Notes: generated by a model not told the origin, from the letters alone. A stretch of 64,000 nt of DNA from Archivesica marissinica (GCA_014843695.1 CM026386.1:83937791-84001790); one strand, 5' to 3'; shown: positions 1 through 12,817, numbered from the stretch's first letter. Made by a program: numbers and translations.

Positions 1-586
1 TTGTTGTTATTAAGCAATATCTTACCGCCAACTCCATTGCATGCCTATCATTGGCCGAAAGCTATGACGTGTGCGTTAAAAATATCCCATATTGGGCTAC
101 TAAAATTACGAACAATCCCAAAGTATGTCCATTTAAAATGCAGTGTGTACTACTAGGCTCAATGATAAAGTCCGTACCCTTACCCTTAGCTCTTGTCGCA
201 CAGAACCACACTGAATTCATGCGGGGTGGGGTGTTGTTCTGGGGATTCCACCAACTGGATTTATCTCATGATGCGGCCTTTGATTGCACAATAAAACCGT
301 TTTTAAACTTGGACACATATGGTATTTCATTTGGGGTGTCCATGGTTTCGAAAGACAAGCATCTCGGATATGTGATCACTTGTATCAAACCGCTGTTGGT
401 TCGTTTTGCATTGGCAGCAACTGATACTGTATGACGTGTACCGGAAATGTTTATGACGTGTGGATATGTTTTGTATGACGTATTTGCGTTAACTTTTCAG
501 GAAGTTTAGCGTTTACAAGTTTAAGACGTTTAGTTGATTTTTTCTGACTGACGTTTAGCTGTCTTAAGATGTTAAGTTAATTTATG
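1..586. other. Unassigned intron or flanking sequence
   Basis: No exon of the minus-strand modular gene and no known repeat was recognised here. A plus-strand open frame of 127 codons (51-434) starts at TTG, has no recognisable domain and runs against the host gene. A seventh module would be expected downstream of the exon ending at 1196, but its first segment was not found in this stretch. Confidence 0.4.
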
Positions 587-589
587 ACG

Positions 590-723
590 ATTAATAGCTG
601 TTACCATTAATAGCTGTTACCATTAATAGCTGTTACCATTAATAGCTGTTATCATTAATAGCTGTTATCATTAATAGCTGTTACCATTAATAGCTGTTAC
701 CATTAATAGCTGTTACCATTAAT
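590..723. repeat. 16-bp minisatellite, about 8 copies
   Basis: The unit TAATAGCTGTTACCAT is repeated head to tail, with a few T/C variants (GTTATC for GTTACC). It lies immediately upstream of a tRNA-derived SINE. Confidence 0.95.
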
Positions 724-740
724 ATGGACATAGCATAATG

Positions 741-945
741 GAAATCGTGATATCGCAGTGGATGCGCGTTCGCTTCAGGTGCGAAAGGTCCCGAGTTCGA
801 GCCCCTCTGTGCCCTTAGGCAAAGCATTTAAATTCCAAGTAATCCCTCGTGGCGATGGATTCCATCAGGAATGAGGTCTTGAGAGTGATTAATATAAGTT
901 GAAATAAATTGTTTCGCAATCGAGCTCAAATAAATTTGTATAAAC
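741..945 (+). mobile_element. tRNA-derived SINE, family S1
   Basis: The head has a degenerate A box (ATCGCAGTGGATGCG) and a B box around GAGTTCGAGCC (792-802). The body contains GATGGATTCCATCAGG, and the 3' tail reads GAGTGATTAATATAAGTTG then TTCGCAATCGAGCTC. Other copies lie at 8700-8935, 14535-14752, 24437-24650 and 47610-47745. It would be copied by a LINE partner and is not a functional tRNA gene: the cloverleaf is degraded. Confidence 0.8.
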
Positions 946-1195
946 CATTATTAGCTATTACCTGTTTCCATTATTTTATGTTATATATAGTCGGTTCAAA
1001 TCACTCAGAGCTTGTGTTGTACTGTTGCTATTTTGCCGACTCAAAATAAGATTGATCTTATCTTATGTTATCTTAATGGTGCTATACGCGTCTGTGTTAA
1101 AGCCTTAAAGTGTGAGCAGTACCTCCAAGCGGGCAGACCGTCATGCACACGCAAACACACCGATGTAAAACCTGCAATGCATCTCACATACATAC

Positions 1196-1362
1196 CATAA
1201 TCTTTTTGTGAGCAATATAGTTTTCCTAGTTTCACATGGCCATGTGCCCTAGGTATTCCCGGGTTGCTGAATTGCATCTCATGTATTGGAAGTCTTGATT
1301 TATCGCTGAACACTCCGGCGTCGGCACGCAATTCCCCGTCGGCCGCATCACAATTGCATGGC
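1196..1362 (-). CDS. Module 6 exon d (CNCD/LP segment)
   Basis: Acceptor ..GCATTACAG at the 1362 side and donor G|GTATGTATG below 1196; 167 nt, phase 2 in, phase 1 out. The translation contains RPCNCDAADGELRADAG, then SRLPIHEMQF and KLGKLYC. This is the classic CNCD...R.D.G...LP...GxLxC order. It splices in frame to the exon at 5690-5850 (split Arg codon). It is the last module exon identified; the phase-1 donor implies at least one more exon further left. Confidence 0.82.
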
Positions 1363-1513
1363 CTGTAATGCAAATTTAATCTTGAAAACAAAGCATTACC
1401 AATTATTACATCAAACTATCTTTTTCATAATATTGATGTTATTTCAGCAACATACAGTAGCTTTAAGTTATCGAACCAGAGCGAATTCGTGGTGTAGTAA
1501 ATATTTGCTAATT

Positions 1514-2253
<740 letters not shown>

Positions 2254-3555
2254 TTTGTGCTTGTTTACTCTCGTCATCTCGAACCTCCATAGAGAAACAG
2301 ATATATAGCTGTTGGCTAATCATTGTACATTGTGGATATATTCTGTACAGTTATATATTATATATAGGATATTAAACGAGTGGTCTTATGGTATTGGATT
2401 TATTTAACGAGTCTTCTAGTAGGACGAGTTAGTACTTAGTTAGTACTAAGACGAGTTAAATAAATGCAATAACAAATGAACATGAATTTAAGATCCTATT
2501 TATAACATAATCGTCTAAAAAAACTGTAAATTAATTGAATGAAATAATTACAAATGTTTCATGTATGGGTGCTTCAGTTATTATCAATGAACGCCTTATA
2601 CGGTCGGTTGTGAATGAATAGTAAACGCAGCAAAACATAGTTCACATTTCATTTGTAATGTTCCTGTATTAGCTTATGTGATAATGAGCTTTTAAATTCT
2701 TGAAATTATTATAAAGCAAAACACTAGTACATGTATTCTAAACAACAGTGTGCGTTCTCCGTGTACATTATTATGTCAATTGTACGAATGGAATACGCGA
2801 CAATGACGTCACAACAGGTACTTTACTATGACGTCACAACAATTACGTATTTACGAAGTCGGTCAAAATATGTAAACGTTTAAATACCGTCTATTTGCAC
2901 AACGCTTAGCAAGTTTTACATTAGAATTGCTACTTTAGCTGGACATGGCTGTTGCAGAATTCAGCGTTAGGGCAGGATGTGTAGTATTAATAGCTCGTCG
3001 TGAAGGATTTATAGTGTATTTATAGCTCAATGATGATTTTCAGTAACACCAGCATTACGACGCCATGTTGGTTGGTTTTGTGTACAGAGCGTATGAATAT
3101 ATACCGTGCTCATTTGCATAGTTATTACACTAGTGTAATACGAACAATATGCAATTGTGATTATTACCCGTCTAAATTATAATATAAATATCGATATTGT
3201 ATAAGAAACTTATGAATCAGCGTGAAGTAGGTCTACCTTATGACGATTTAAATTGAAACACAACTACTATGATCCAACGGGCCATCAACTCACATTATGT
3301 GACACAAGTTCAATCGGTGACATCGATCATGGTGATTGAGCTTATTTACCCTAGCCGCCGGCGAACCATGTGGACGAGCGGGGTGACGTTGTGTACGTAG
3401 CAATACGTCAATAAGGTGACAGATATCGACCCATAAACTCTCTTACTACCCATAGCTCCATAAAACGTTGCACACATCTTCTGCAGGTTCGATATAGCCT
3501 GAACATTCAAACGTTGGACTATTTGTAATTTGTCCATTATAGTTTTTTGTTTGTG
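2254..3555. other. Unique AT-rich intron sequence
   Basis: Nothing gene-like was recognised. Two perfect TGACGTCA palindromes lie 25 bp apart at 2804-2811 and 2829-2836, matching the CRE consensus of CREB/ATF proteins. No supporting promoter structure is visible. Confidence 0.4.
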
Positions 3556-3559
3556 TGTG

Positions 3560-3803
3560 TGTATACTTTGTTTATTTTACAACGATTGCGAAGCAAGTTT
3601 TAACAACTTATATTAATCACTCTCGTTGGCTCGGATGAAAGCGTATATGTGGTCATTCATGTGGGAGGAAACCGGAGTACCCGGAGAAAACCCCCTGTCC
3701 GATCTGGCGACCATCGTACCATCTCACATACTTCCCTGTCCGAGGATCGAACCCGGGTCGCATTGGTGAGAAGCGAGCGCGCTAACCACTGCGCTAATCG
3801 GAC
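3560..3803 (-). mobile_element. tRNA-derived SINE, family S2
   Basis: Read on the minus strand, the head is GTCCGATTAGCGCAGTGG (A box) and GGGTTCGATCC (B box), then a core with CCGGGTACTCCGGTTTCCTC. The 3' tail GAGTGATTAATATAAGTTG is the same as in family S1. Related copies are at 44618-44830 (+) and 12818-12975 (-, lacking the head). Confidence 0.82.
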
Positions 3804-3934
3804 GCTAATTTTGTTTGGGTGGGTGACTGTTTACTATGACGAGTAGGCCCTATTCAGTGATATGTAAGATAATCGAAGGGATGTAGTTGCGCTTCCCGTG
3901 CTGAGACAACTAGATCATGAACATATAAGTATAA

Positions 3935-5415
3935 TATTATGAGACACGGGGCGATGCATAGTGACACGTACACTGACCTATATGTACATGCATGTTGATG
4001 AGACACGGGGCGATGCATAGTGACACGTACACTGACCTATATGTACATGTATTTTGATGAGTCACGGGGCGATGCATAGTGACACGTACACTGACCTATA
4101 TGTACATGTATTTTGATGAGTCACGGGGCGATGCATAGTGACACGTACACTGACCTATATGTACATGTATTTTGATGAGTCACGGGGCGATGCATAGTGA
4201 CACGTACACTGACCTATATGTACATGTATTTTGATGAGTCACGGGGCGATGCATAGTGACACGTACACTGACCTATATGTACATGTATTTTGATGAGTCA
4301 CGGGGCGATGCATAGTGACACGTACACTGACCTATATGTACATGTATTTTGATGAGTCACGGGGCGATGCATAGTGACACGTACACTGACCTATATGTAC
4401 ATGTATTTTGATGAGTCACGGGGCGATGCATAGTGACACGTAAACTGACCTATATGTACATGTATTTTGATGAGACACGGGGCGATGCATAGTGACACGT
4501 ACACTGACCTATATGTACATGTATTTTGATGAGTCACGGGGCGATGCATAGTGACACGTACACTGACCTATATGTACATGTATTTTGATGAGTCACGGGG
4601 CGATGCATAGTGACACGTACACTGACCTATATGTACATGTATTTTGATGAGTCACGGGGCGATGCATAGTGACACGTACACTGACCTATATGTACATGCA
4701 TGTTGATGAGTCACGGGGCGATGCATAGTGACACGTACACTGACCTATATGTACATGTATTTTGATGAGTCACGGGGCGATGCATAGTGACACGTACACT
4801 GACCTATATGTACATGCATGTTGATGAGTCACGGGGCGATGCATAGTGACACGTACACTGACCTATATGTACATGTATTTTGATGAGTCACGGGGCGATG
4901 CATAGTGACACGTACACTGACCTATATGTACATGTATTTTGATGAGTCACGGGGCGATGCATAGTGACACGTACACTGACCTATATGTACATGTATTTTG
5001 ATGAGTCACGGGGCGATGCATAGTGACACGTACACTGACCTATATGTACATGCATGTTGATGAGACACGGGGCGATGCATAGTGACACGTACACTGACCT
5101 ATATGTACATGTATTTTGATGAGACACGGGGCGATGCATAGTGACACGTACACTGACCTATATGTACATGTATTTTGATGAGTCACGGGGCGATGCATAG
5201 TGACACGTACACTGACCTATATGTACATGTATTTTGATGAGACACGGGGCGATGCATAGTGACACGTACACTGACCTATATGTACATGTATTTTGATGAG
5301 ACACGGGGCGATGCATAGTGACACGTACACTGACCTATATGTACATGTATTTTGATGAGTCACGGGGCGATGCATAGTGACACGTACACTGACCTATATG
5401 TACATGTAATTTGAT
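3935..5415. repeat. 59-bp minisatellite, about 25 copies
   Basis: Each unit carries CACGGGGCGATGCATAGTG, then ACGTACACTGACCTATATG, then TACATG and a variable TATTTTGAT or CATGTTGAT end. Variation is confined to a few positions (GAGACAC/GAGTCAC; TATTTT/CATGTT), which indicates recent homogenisation. Lies in the intron between d6 and c6. Confidence 0.97.
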
Positions 5416-5689
5416 GATGCTAGCGCTATCTACTGTAGAGCTGATGATTCATTATGAAAATAAGGTCAAGGTCACATTTAAGGGTCAAAGGTCAGATTTT
5501 GTTTCAACAATTAGTGCTATTGAACTTGCCACGGACTGTTAACCACAAGCGATGATATTTGTCAATCACGTCTGTAGCTCAAGCGTAAATGTATGGAACT
5601 ACTTTGAAATGATTTTTATAACTGTTTCTCACATGCACCTATTTCAGGAGTAACAAAATGGTCCTCCATTAATTGTCTTGTAGTTTTAC

Positions 5690-5850
5690 CTGTCCAAAGA
5701 TGCTAATGTCAACATGTCCTCACTGCCAGCACAGTAACCATCAGTTCCGCAGTTACATTGCTCGTTCACGTGATTTCCGGTCCCTACAAATCTCTGCTCA
5801 GCATCAGACGCCCCGCCCTTCCAGTAGAAGTATCCCTCACCACTGAGCAG
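5690..5850 (-). CDS. Module 6 exon c (WKGG / CxCG segment)
   Basis: Acceptor ..CATGTATAG at the 5850 side and donor GACAG|GTAAAA; 161 nt, phase 0 in, phase 2 out. Encodes LLSGEGYFYWKGGASDAEQ, then QCNCGTDGYCAGSEDM and TLASLDR. The linker between the C.CG...C motif and the next exon's CNCD is longer than in other modules. An internal GTGAGG could act as an earlier donor, but only the GTAAAA donor is in phase with the exon at 1196-1362. Confidence 0.82.
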
Positions 5851-6380
5851 CTATACATGTAAAACAGGAATATAATCATTTAAGCCAGAATTTTAGAACT
5901 TCAATTACTGTTGAAAAGGTAATGTTGAATACTTGCGCGTGGCGGTGACGTCACAGAGACATACAATGTACTTCCTGTTAGTCAAAATAATGAAAACATA
6001 TACAACTGACATACAAATATTCAAGCGTTTTAAATAATTCATATACACATGTAGCTCCACAGGCAGCTTTGAATAGAAATACTAAATGAAATGTTTGTGC
6101 TGATGAAATTAGCATAATTGAATTATATTTTAAAATTAATGTGACGTGATCAATCCATCATGGCCGTCTCCATATTTTTTTTATTTCAGATAATCAACCT
6201 GTCATATCTTATATTTAAGTTTTATGAGGTTCACTTTTCAGGATTAAAATGAAATCGTGTTGAAGTGTTTCCTTTAATGTATTGCAAAGGAACACGCAAT
6301 GTTCACACATCAGTCTGTCATATCTTCTATTTATGCTATATGAGGTTCACTTTTCACGATTAATGTATTGCAATGAAACA
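5851..6380. other. Unassigned intron sequence
   Basis: AT-rich intron between exons b6 and c6. A short stretch is partly repeated at 6210-6270 and 6320-6370 (TATATGAGGTTCACTTTTCA-like), close to the 77-bp repeat. No coding signal. Confidence 0.4.
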
Positions 6381-6381
6381 T

Positions 6382-6613
6382 GAACTATACATACTGTTAT
6401 TGTTTAACATAGACAAACGTAGCATAGAATTCCATGCACAATGACTACATCAACACATGAACTATACATACTGTTATTGTTTAGCATAGACAAACGTAGC
6501 ATAGAATTCCATGCACAATGACTACATCAACACATGAACTATACATACTGTTATTGTTTAGCATAGACAAACGTAGCATAGAATTCCATGCACAATGACT
6601 ACATCAACACATG
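6382..6613. repeat. 77-bp tandem repeat, 3 copies
   Basis: Three nearly identical copies containing CATAGAATTCCATGCACAAT and ACTACATCAACACATG. Only one or two substitutions separate the copies. Confidence 0.93.
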
Positions 6614-6675
6614 ACATAACCATATACGAGTATGTTCCCATGTAGCATATTTACTCACTAGTATATCTCAGTACG

Positions 6676-6825
6676 TTTTGTTTGTTTGTTTATTTGTTTG
6701 TTTGTTTGATTATTTGTTTATTTGTTTATTGGTTTATTGGTTTATTTGTTTGTTTGTTTGTTTATTTGTTTATTTGTTTATTGGTTTATTTGTTTATTTG
6801 TTTGTTTATTTGTTTGTTTGTTTGT

Positions 6826-6864
<39 letters not shown>

Positions 6865-7137
6865 TTTGTTTGTTTGTTTGTTTGTTTATTTATTTGTTTA
6901 TTTATTTGTTTGTTTGTTTGTTTATTTGTTTATTTGTTTGTTTGTTTGTGTGTTTGTTTGTTTGTTTGGTTGGTTGGTTATTTGTTTGTTTGTTTGTTTA
7001 TTTATTTGTTTATTTGTTTATTTGTTTATTTGTTTATTTGTTTGTTTGTTTGTTTGTTTGTTTGTTTATTTGTTTATTTGTTTGTTTATTTGTTTGTTTA
7101 TTTGTTTGTTTGTTTGTTTATTTGTTTGTTTGTTTGG
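6676..7137. repeat. (TTTG/TTTA)n tetranucleotide tract
   Basis: About 460 bp of TTTG and TTTA units with occasional GG variants. It generates Leu/Phe/Val/Cys-rich open frames in all three plus frames, none of which is a gene. Confidence 0.97.
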
Positions 7138-7154
7138 GGTCTTAACAACATGTT

Positions 7155-7270
7155 AGGTTATAGCAACTCTCCTACTGTTAGTGGTGGAGGAGAACCACGG
7201 CTGCCCCTACCAGTAGTATTTCAGGCACGGACGGACACCCGGGTAGCATGACGTAATTCGACATTCTACT
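7155..7270 (+). repeat. Dispersed repeat family D, truncated copy
   Basis: Shares GTTAGTGGTGGAGGA, a segment like TATTTCAGGCACGGACGGAC, and AATTCGACATTC with copies at 17525-17720, 39195-39450 and 41860-42085. It is a non-coding interspersed repeat, possibly SINE-like. The founding element is not identified. Confidence 0.6.
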
Positions 7271-7613
7271 AACCTATGAAAACTACAGCTTGAACTTCAA
7301 ACAACGAAATCCCTATTCGCGGTTTACCAACTCTGTTCACTAAAGGTATTTATACATATTTACTGTTGGGACAATACTTGGCCATGCTATATTTTGTCAG
7401 ACAATACTTGATCAACTACGCACTGTGTACTCATGCAAACATTAAAAATCCGTAGCTAACTATACAATGATGTACGTTTCGTCACATTCAAATACACCAA
7501 GAGATGGAAGTGTGTGTACTGGGTGTGCGTTCAAACTTGCTTATGCAAGGTGAAAGACGCTTGCCTATTGGCAATATGTTTATATAGATATTCCTGACAG
7601 GTAATGCATTTAC
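7271..7613. other. Unassigned intron sequence
   Basis: Intron between exons b6 and c6. A short imperfect duplication of ACAATACTTG lies at 7371-7412. Nothing else recognised. Confidence 0.4.
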
Positions 7614-7777
7614 CTTAGTGTTACGGCATTCGTACATAAACGACTGATAACAGTATTTAGAAATCGCCACCAGTGCTTGAATCTGTGCCTTATCGGTACT
7701 GTGGTAACCGACAGAAATCTTGCTATCGAATGTAACATCGATTCCAACCTCCAGGTTATTGCCAATGACAGCAACAC
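7614..7777 (-). CDS. Module 6 exon b (QIQALVAISKYC segment)
   Basis: Acceptor ..CTGTTTCAG and donor ACTAAG|GTAAATG; 164 nt, phase 1 in, phase 0 out. Encodes GVAVIGNNLEVGIDVTFD, ISVGYHSTDKAQIQALVA, then ISKYCYQSFMYECRN. The I..GY.S.DKAQI.AL..IS.YC.Q..YEC pattern is the most CNTNAP-like b segment in the window. Confidence 0.87.
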
Positions 7778-8690
7778 CTGAAACAGAAGCATGTTGAAAC
7801 ACACGTGCCTATGCGTTGACACTATCCTGAGTGATCGCTGAGGCTGACAGCTTGAATTCTGAGAAATATTCTAGCAATATATAATTATAAATACATCTTC
7901 AATTCTGAGAAATTATTTTGCAGCTAATTTTGGTCTACTAGTGATATACAATATTTCGCTATGAAACATGTTTACAGTAGTTAACTTGCAAGGTCAACAT
8001 CCTGGTAACTTCAATATATAAGGCTGTCTATTATACACAGACAGACAGACAAACAATTTAGTTTATCATATTGTCAAATATCAATATGTATATTTACGTC
8101 ATAGTTAAGAAGCATAAAACAGATCCATATTCGGCCGTAACACACAAATTAGACACTTAATAGCTTTAAACACATATTAAAACACAATTATAATTGTTTA
8201 AAATTCAATTCTAAAATACAGTTATTTACAGAATGTACTTATGTACTATGTACAGAAGCCTTAACACTTAAAAGTTGCAATGTTTTGTCAGATATTCAAG
8301 TTCAAATATCGCGTAATTCTATTAAATATTAAAATAGAATTCTTGGCAATTCATATTCACATTATATGTATCAATACATGTAGGCTACACTTTTATGTCC
8401 TGTATTTGTGTCTGGTACGATGAAATTCGCTATTACGAGTCGATGATAAGATTAACACCTTCCAAATCTAAGGAACCACGGATGTACAGATACCTACCGG
8501 ATATGTATGGAACTTGTTTTGAGCTACAGCTCGCATGCAGAAATATCATATTAGAATCAGATAGAATGATTTTGTTGGTAGGAATTACTTGACCGGAGCC
8601 GCCCTTATGGTATGGCATTGGACTTGTTAACGTCATAGTTTGTATTAATTAGTGTGGGGTTCAGACAATACATACATTACCGATATAGTG
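7778..8690. other. Unassigned intron sequence
   Basis: AT-rich intron between exons a6 and b6, with a short CAGA run near 8040. Plus- and minus-strand open frames of about 65 codons between 8395 and 8636 overlap each other and show no domain, so they are treated as chance. Confidence 0.4.
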
Positions 8691-8935
8691 GTGGTAGCGT
8701 GGTGGTTGCGTGGTGGTAGCCTGGTGGTAGTGTTCGCTTCAGTTATGAAAGTGCCGGAGTGTTCTCGCATACATGTAGCCGTTACGATCGTGATCTTAAG
8801 TAAGGTATTTCATTGTCTCTTCTCTCTCCCTCATGACGATGGATTCCATCATAAATGAGGTATCGAGAGCTATTAAACATTAATGTTGTAAGAACTTGAT
8901 TTTGGGATCAAACTAAAATAGATGTGTACAAACTA
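8690..8935 (+). mobile_element. SINE family S1, degenerate copy
   Basis: The head is replaced by an imperfect GTGGTGGTAGCGTGG repeat and a decayed B box. The body motif GATGGATTCCATCA and the TTAAACATTAATGTTG/TTGGGATCAAACT tail align with the S1 copy at 741-945. Confidence 0.65.
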
Positions 8936-8968
8936 CCATATTCCGATTACACAGATACAGTCACTAAC

Positions 8969-9094
8969 CATCATCTTCAACAATCTCCATATTGCAGTAT
9001 ACCAAATATGGCTCTACCTCGGTTGAGGGGAAGATCAAATGCTCGCCTGATTTCTTCCCGAGCTTGTAAACTTCGTGACAATCCTTGGGTAAAT
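8969..9094 (-). CDS. Module 6 exon a (module start)
   Basis: Acceptor ..GTTTATAG and donor GATGATG|GTTAGTG; 126 nt, phase 1 in and out. Encodes DLPKDCHEVYKLGKKSGEH, then FPSTEVEPYLVYCNMEIVE. The usual DPDG motif is replaced here by PSTEVEP, but the spacing of the first Cys, the Gly and the EPYLVYCNM end is kept. Joins d5' (14105-14235) and b6 in phase. Confidence 0.83.
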
Positions 9095-9214
9095 CTATAA
9101 ACATGGAAATTATATTAAAGTATATTTACACATTAAATTGTTATCATCTTCAGATGGAAATATAGCACTGCAATAACTTATTCATTTCCAAATTGATCTT
9201 AATGTGTTAGCTCG

Positions 9215-12031
9215 AGTCAGGCACCTAGACTGGTCAAGCCATTAGTGCTGCATAGTAGCCTATGAACATAGATTGGTCAAGCCACTAGTGGTGCATAGTA
9301 GCCTATGAACATGGACTGTTCAAGCCATTAATGTTGCATAGTAGCTTATGCAGAAAGACTGGTCAAGCCATTAATGCTGCATATTAACCTTTGAACAAAG
9401 ACTGGTCAAGCCATTAGTGCTGCATAGTAGCCTATGAAAATAGAATGGTCAAGCCATTAGTGCTGCATAGTAGCCTATGAACATAGACTGGTCAAGCCAT
9501 TAGTGTTGCATAGTAGCCTATGAACATAGACTGGTCAAGTCATTAGTGTTGCATAGTAGCCTATGCAGAAAGACTGGTCAAGCCATTAGTGTTGCATAGT
9601 AGCCTATGAACATAGACTGGTCAAGCCATTAGTGCTGCATAGTAGCCTATGGACATGGACTGTTCAAGCCATTAGTGTTGCATAGTAGCCTATGAACATG
9701 GACTGTTCAAGTCATTAGTGTTGCATAGTAGCCTATGAACATAGACTGGTCAAGCCATTAGTGCTGCATAGTAGCCTATGAACATGGACTGTTCAAGCCA
9801 TTAGTGTTGCATAGTAGCTTATGCAGAAAGACTGGTAAAGCCATTAATGCTGCATAGTATCCTATGAACAAAGACTGGTCAAGCCATTAGTGCTGAATAG
9901 TAGCCTATGCAGAAAGACTGGTCAAGCCATTAGTGCTGCATAGTAGCCTATGAACATAGACTGGTCAAGCCATTAGTGCTGCATAGTAGCCTATACAGAT
10001 ACATTGGTCAAGTTATTAGCTGCATAGTAGCCTAGGAAAATGGACTGTTCAAGCCATTAATGTTGCATAGTAGCCTATGAACATAGACTGGTCAAGCAAT
10101 TAGTGCTGCATATTAGCCTATGAACATAGACTGGTAAAGTCATTAGTGTTGCATAGTAGCCTATGAACATAGACTGGTCAAGCCACTAGTGCTGCATAGT
10201 AGCCTATGAACATAGACTGGTCAAGCAATTAGTGCTGCATAGTAGCCTATGAACATAGACTGGTCAAGTCATTAGTGTTGCATAGTAGCCTATGAAAATA
10301 GACTGGTCAAGCCATTAATGTTGCAGAGTAGCCTATGAACATGGACTGTTCAAGCCATTAATGTTGCATAGTAGCTTATGCAGAAAGACTGGTCAAGCCA
10401 TTAGTGGTGCATAGTAGCCTATGAACATGGACTGTTCAAGCCATTAATGTTGCATAGTAGCTTATGCAGAAAGACTGGTCAAGCCATTAATGCTGCATAT
10501 TAGCCTATGAACAAAGACTGGTCAAGCCATTAGTGCTGCATAGTAGCCTATGAACATAGACTGGTCAAGCAATTAGTGCTGCATAGTAGCCTATGAACAT
10601 AGACTGGTCAAGTCATTAGTGTTGCATGGTAGCCTATGAACATATACTGGTCAAGCCATTAGTGTTGCATAGTAGCCTATGAACATGGACTGGTCAAGCC
10701 ATTAGTGCTGCATAGTAGCTTATGAACATGGACTGTTCAAGCCATTAATGTTGCATAGTAGCTTATGCAGAAAGACTGGTCAAGCCATTAGTGCTGCATA
10801 GTAGCCTATGAACATGGACTGTTCAAGCCATTAATGTTGCATAGTAGCTTATGCAGAAAGACTGGTCAAGCAATTAGTGCTGCATATTAGCCTATGAACA
10901 AAGACTGGTCAAGCCATTAGTGCTGCATAGTAGCCTATGAACATAGACTGGTCAAGCAATTAGTGCTGCATAGTAGCCTATGAACATAGACTGGTCAAGT
11001 CATTAGTGTTGCATGGTAGCCTATGAACATAGACTGGTCAAGCCATTAGTGATGCATAGTAGCCTATGAACATGGACTGGTCAAGCCATTAGTGCTGCAT
11101 AGTAGCTTATGAACATGGACTGTTCAAGCCATTAATGTTGCATAGTAGCTTATGCAGAAAGACTGGTCAAGCCATTAGTGCTGCATAGTAGCCTATGAAC
11201 ATGGACTGTTCAAGCCATTAATGTTGCATAGTAGCTTATGCAGAAAGACTGGTCAAGCCATTAATGCTGCATATTAGCCTATGAACAAAGACTGGTCAAG
11301 CCATTAGTGCTGCATAGTAGCCTATGAACATAGACTGGTCAAGCAATTAGTGCTGCATAGTAGCCTATGAACATAGACTGGTCAAGCATTAGTGTTGCAT
11401 GGTAGCCTATGAACATAGACTGGTCAAGCCATTAGTGTTGCATAGTAGCCTATGAACATGGACTGGTCAAGCCATTAGTGCTGCATAGTAGCTTATGAAC
11501 ATGGACTGTTCAAGCCATTAATGTTGCATAGTAGCTTATGCAGAAAGACTGGTCAAGCCATTAGTGCTGCAATGTAGCCTATGAACATGGACTGTTCAAG
11601 CCATTAATGTTGCATAGTAGCTTATGCAGAAACACTGGTCAAGCCATTAATGCTGCATATTAACCTATGAACAAAGACTGGTCAAGCCATTAGTGCTGCA
11701 TAGTAGCCTATGAAAATAGAATGGTCAAGCCATTAGTGCTGCATAGTAGCCTATGAACATAGACTGGTCAAGCCATTAGTGCTGCATAGTAGCCTATGAA
11801 CATAGACTGGTCAAGCCATTAGTGTTGCATAGTAGCCTATGAACATAGACTGGTCAAGCCATTAGTGTTGCATAGTAGCCTATGAACATAGACTGGTCAA
11901 GCCATTAGTGTTGCATAGTAGCCTATGAATAAAGACTGGTCAAGCCATTAGTGCTGCATAGTAGCCTATGAACATAGACTGGTCAAGCCATTAGTGCTGC
12001 ATAGTAGCCTATGAACATAGACTGGTCAAGC
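9215..12031. repeat. 43-bp minisatellite, about 65 copies, with 387-bp higher-order period
   Basis: The unit contains AGACTGGTCAAGCCATTAGT and GCTGCATAGTAGCCTATGAA. Subtypes (GACTGTTCAAGCC; TTATGCAGAAAG; GCATGGTAGC) recur in fixed order. The GCATGGTAGC variant starts at 10624, 11011 and 11397, spacings of 387 and 386 bp, i.e. nine units. Lies in the intron between d5' and a6. Confidence 0.97.
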
Positions 12032-12039
12032 CATCATGG

Positions 12040-12460
12040 TACCATCATGATATGCAATGCATACTCTGTATGCGAAACTTACTGTATGTATTTTATTATC
12101 GATGTGTTTTCACAGAAAAAACAGGTGTTGATAACATCTAATATCTATACAAATCTATAAATTTAAAATACCATCTGATTCCCTGTAAGTATTACATCTA
12201 AATTGGTACCAACGGAAGAAATAGAGATCCACGGAGAGATGTGTTGCATGGAAGGGAAAGGCTTTGCAAATGGTGTACCTTACTATATTCTCCATATATT
12301 ACCTTTAATTGTGCTACGTATGATTGATAACTACATTTTCATTTTATAGTTCTTTCTTTATCGTCGTTTTCTGGCTAGTCAGCATTTCTCGGACGATAGA
12401 GCAAGCTACAGAATACGCATCAATTCCTCAAATGCTTGACATTACAGTAGTATATAGTAG
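12040..12460. other. Unassigned intron sequence
   Basis: AT-rich, no repeat or coding match. A 126-codon plus-strand frame (12324-12704) runs through the MITE that follows and has no domain. Confidence 0.4.
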
Positions 12461-12462
12461 TA

Positions 12463-12659
12463 TAGTCTACATCCGTTATGTCAAAGTCGGTTATGTCGAG
12501 TTCTCCGGATATCTCGAAGTTGGATCAAAGTCCCGTTTCAGACACTATCATTTTACATATAACTGGATCTGTTTTTATCGAACTTCGTTAAATCAAACTT
12601 CGGTTATGTCGTGGTATTTTGTTCGGTCCGACGGAATTCGACATAACGGGTGTAGACTG
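12463..12659. mobile_element. Pogo/Tigger-like MITE with TA target duplication
   Basis: The left end TAGTCTACATCCGTTATGTC and the right end (reverse complement) CAGTCTACACCCGTTATGTC form inverted repeats. TA flanks both ends (12461-62 and 12660-61). The interior repeats GTTATGTCGA-type motifs. About 197 bp, non-coding. CAGT termini with a TA duplication are typical of pogo/Tigger elements of the Tc1/mariner superfamily; the family assignment is from the ends alone. Confidence 0.75.
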
Positions 12660-12817
12660 TACATAGTATACAGCCAGCAACTGCAGCCCTCGGTCCTGAT
12701 TTAACCATACTGTATTGTATTTGACAAATACGAGCATGAATCAGATGTTAAATTAGTTAACAGATTATAAGGCACATACATACATACATGTGTGTAACAG
12801 TTTAAAAGTTTAAACTT

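Noticed and set aside
51..434. 127-codon plus-strand frame
   Set aside because: TTG start, no recognisable domain or splice context; kept only as unassigned sequence.
3935..5415. Possible centromeric satellite or replication origin
   Set aside because: Only about 25 units inside an intron of a gene whose exons continue on both sides; no sign of a megabase-scale array.
6678..7251. Phe/Leu/Val/Cys-rich frames resembling transmembrane helices
   Set aside because: Translation of a TTTG/TTTA tetranucleotide tract in every frame.
9215..12031. CRISPR-like regular repeat
   Set aside because: There are no unique spacers: the repeat units are contiguous head to tail and the genome is eukaryotic.
12324..12704. 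126-codon plus-strand frame
   Set aside because: Half of it is a TIR-bounded non-coding MITE.
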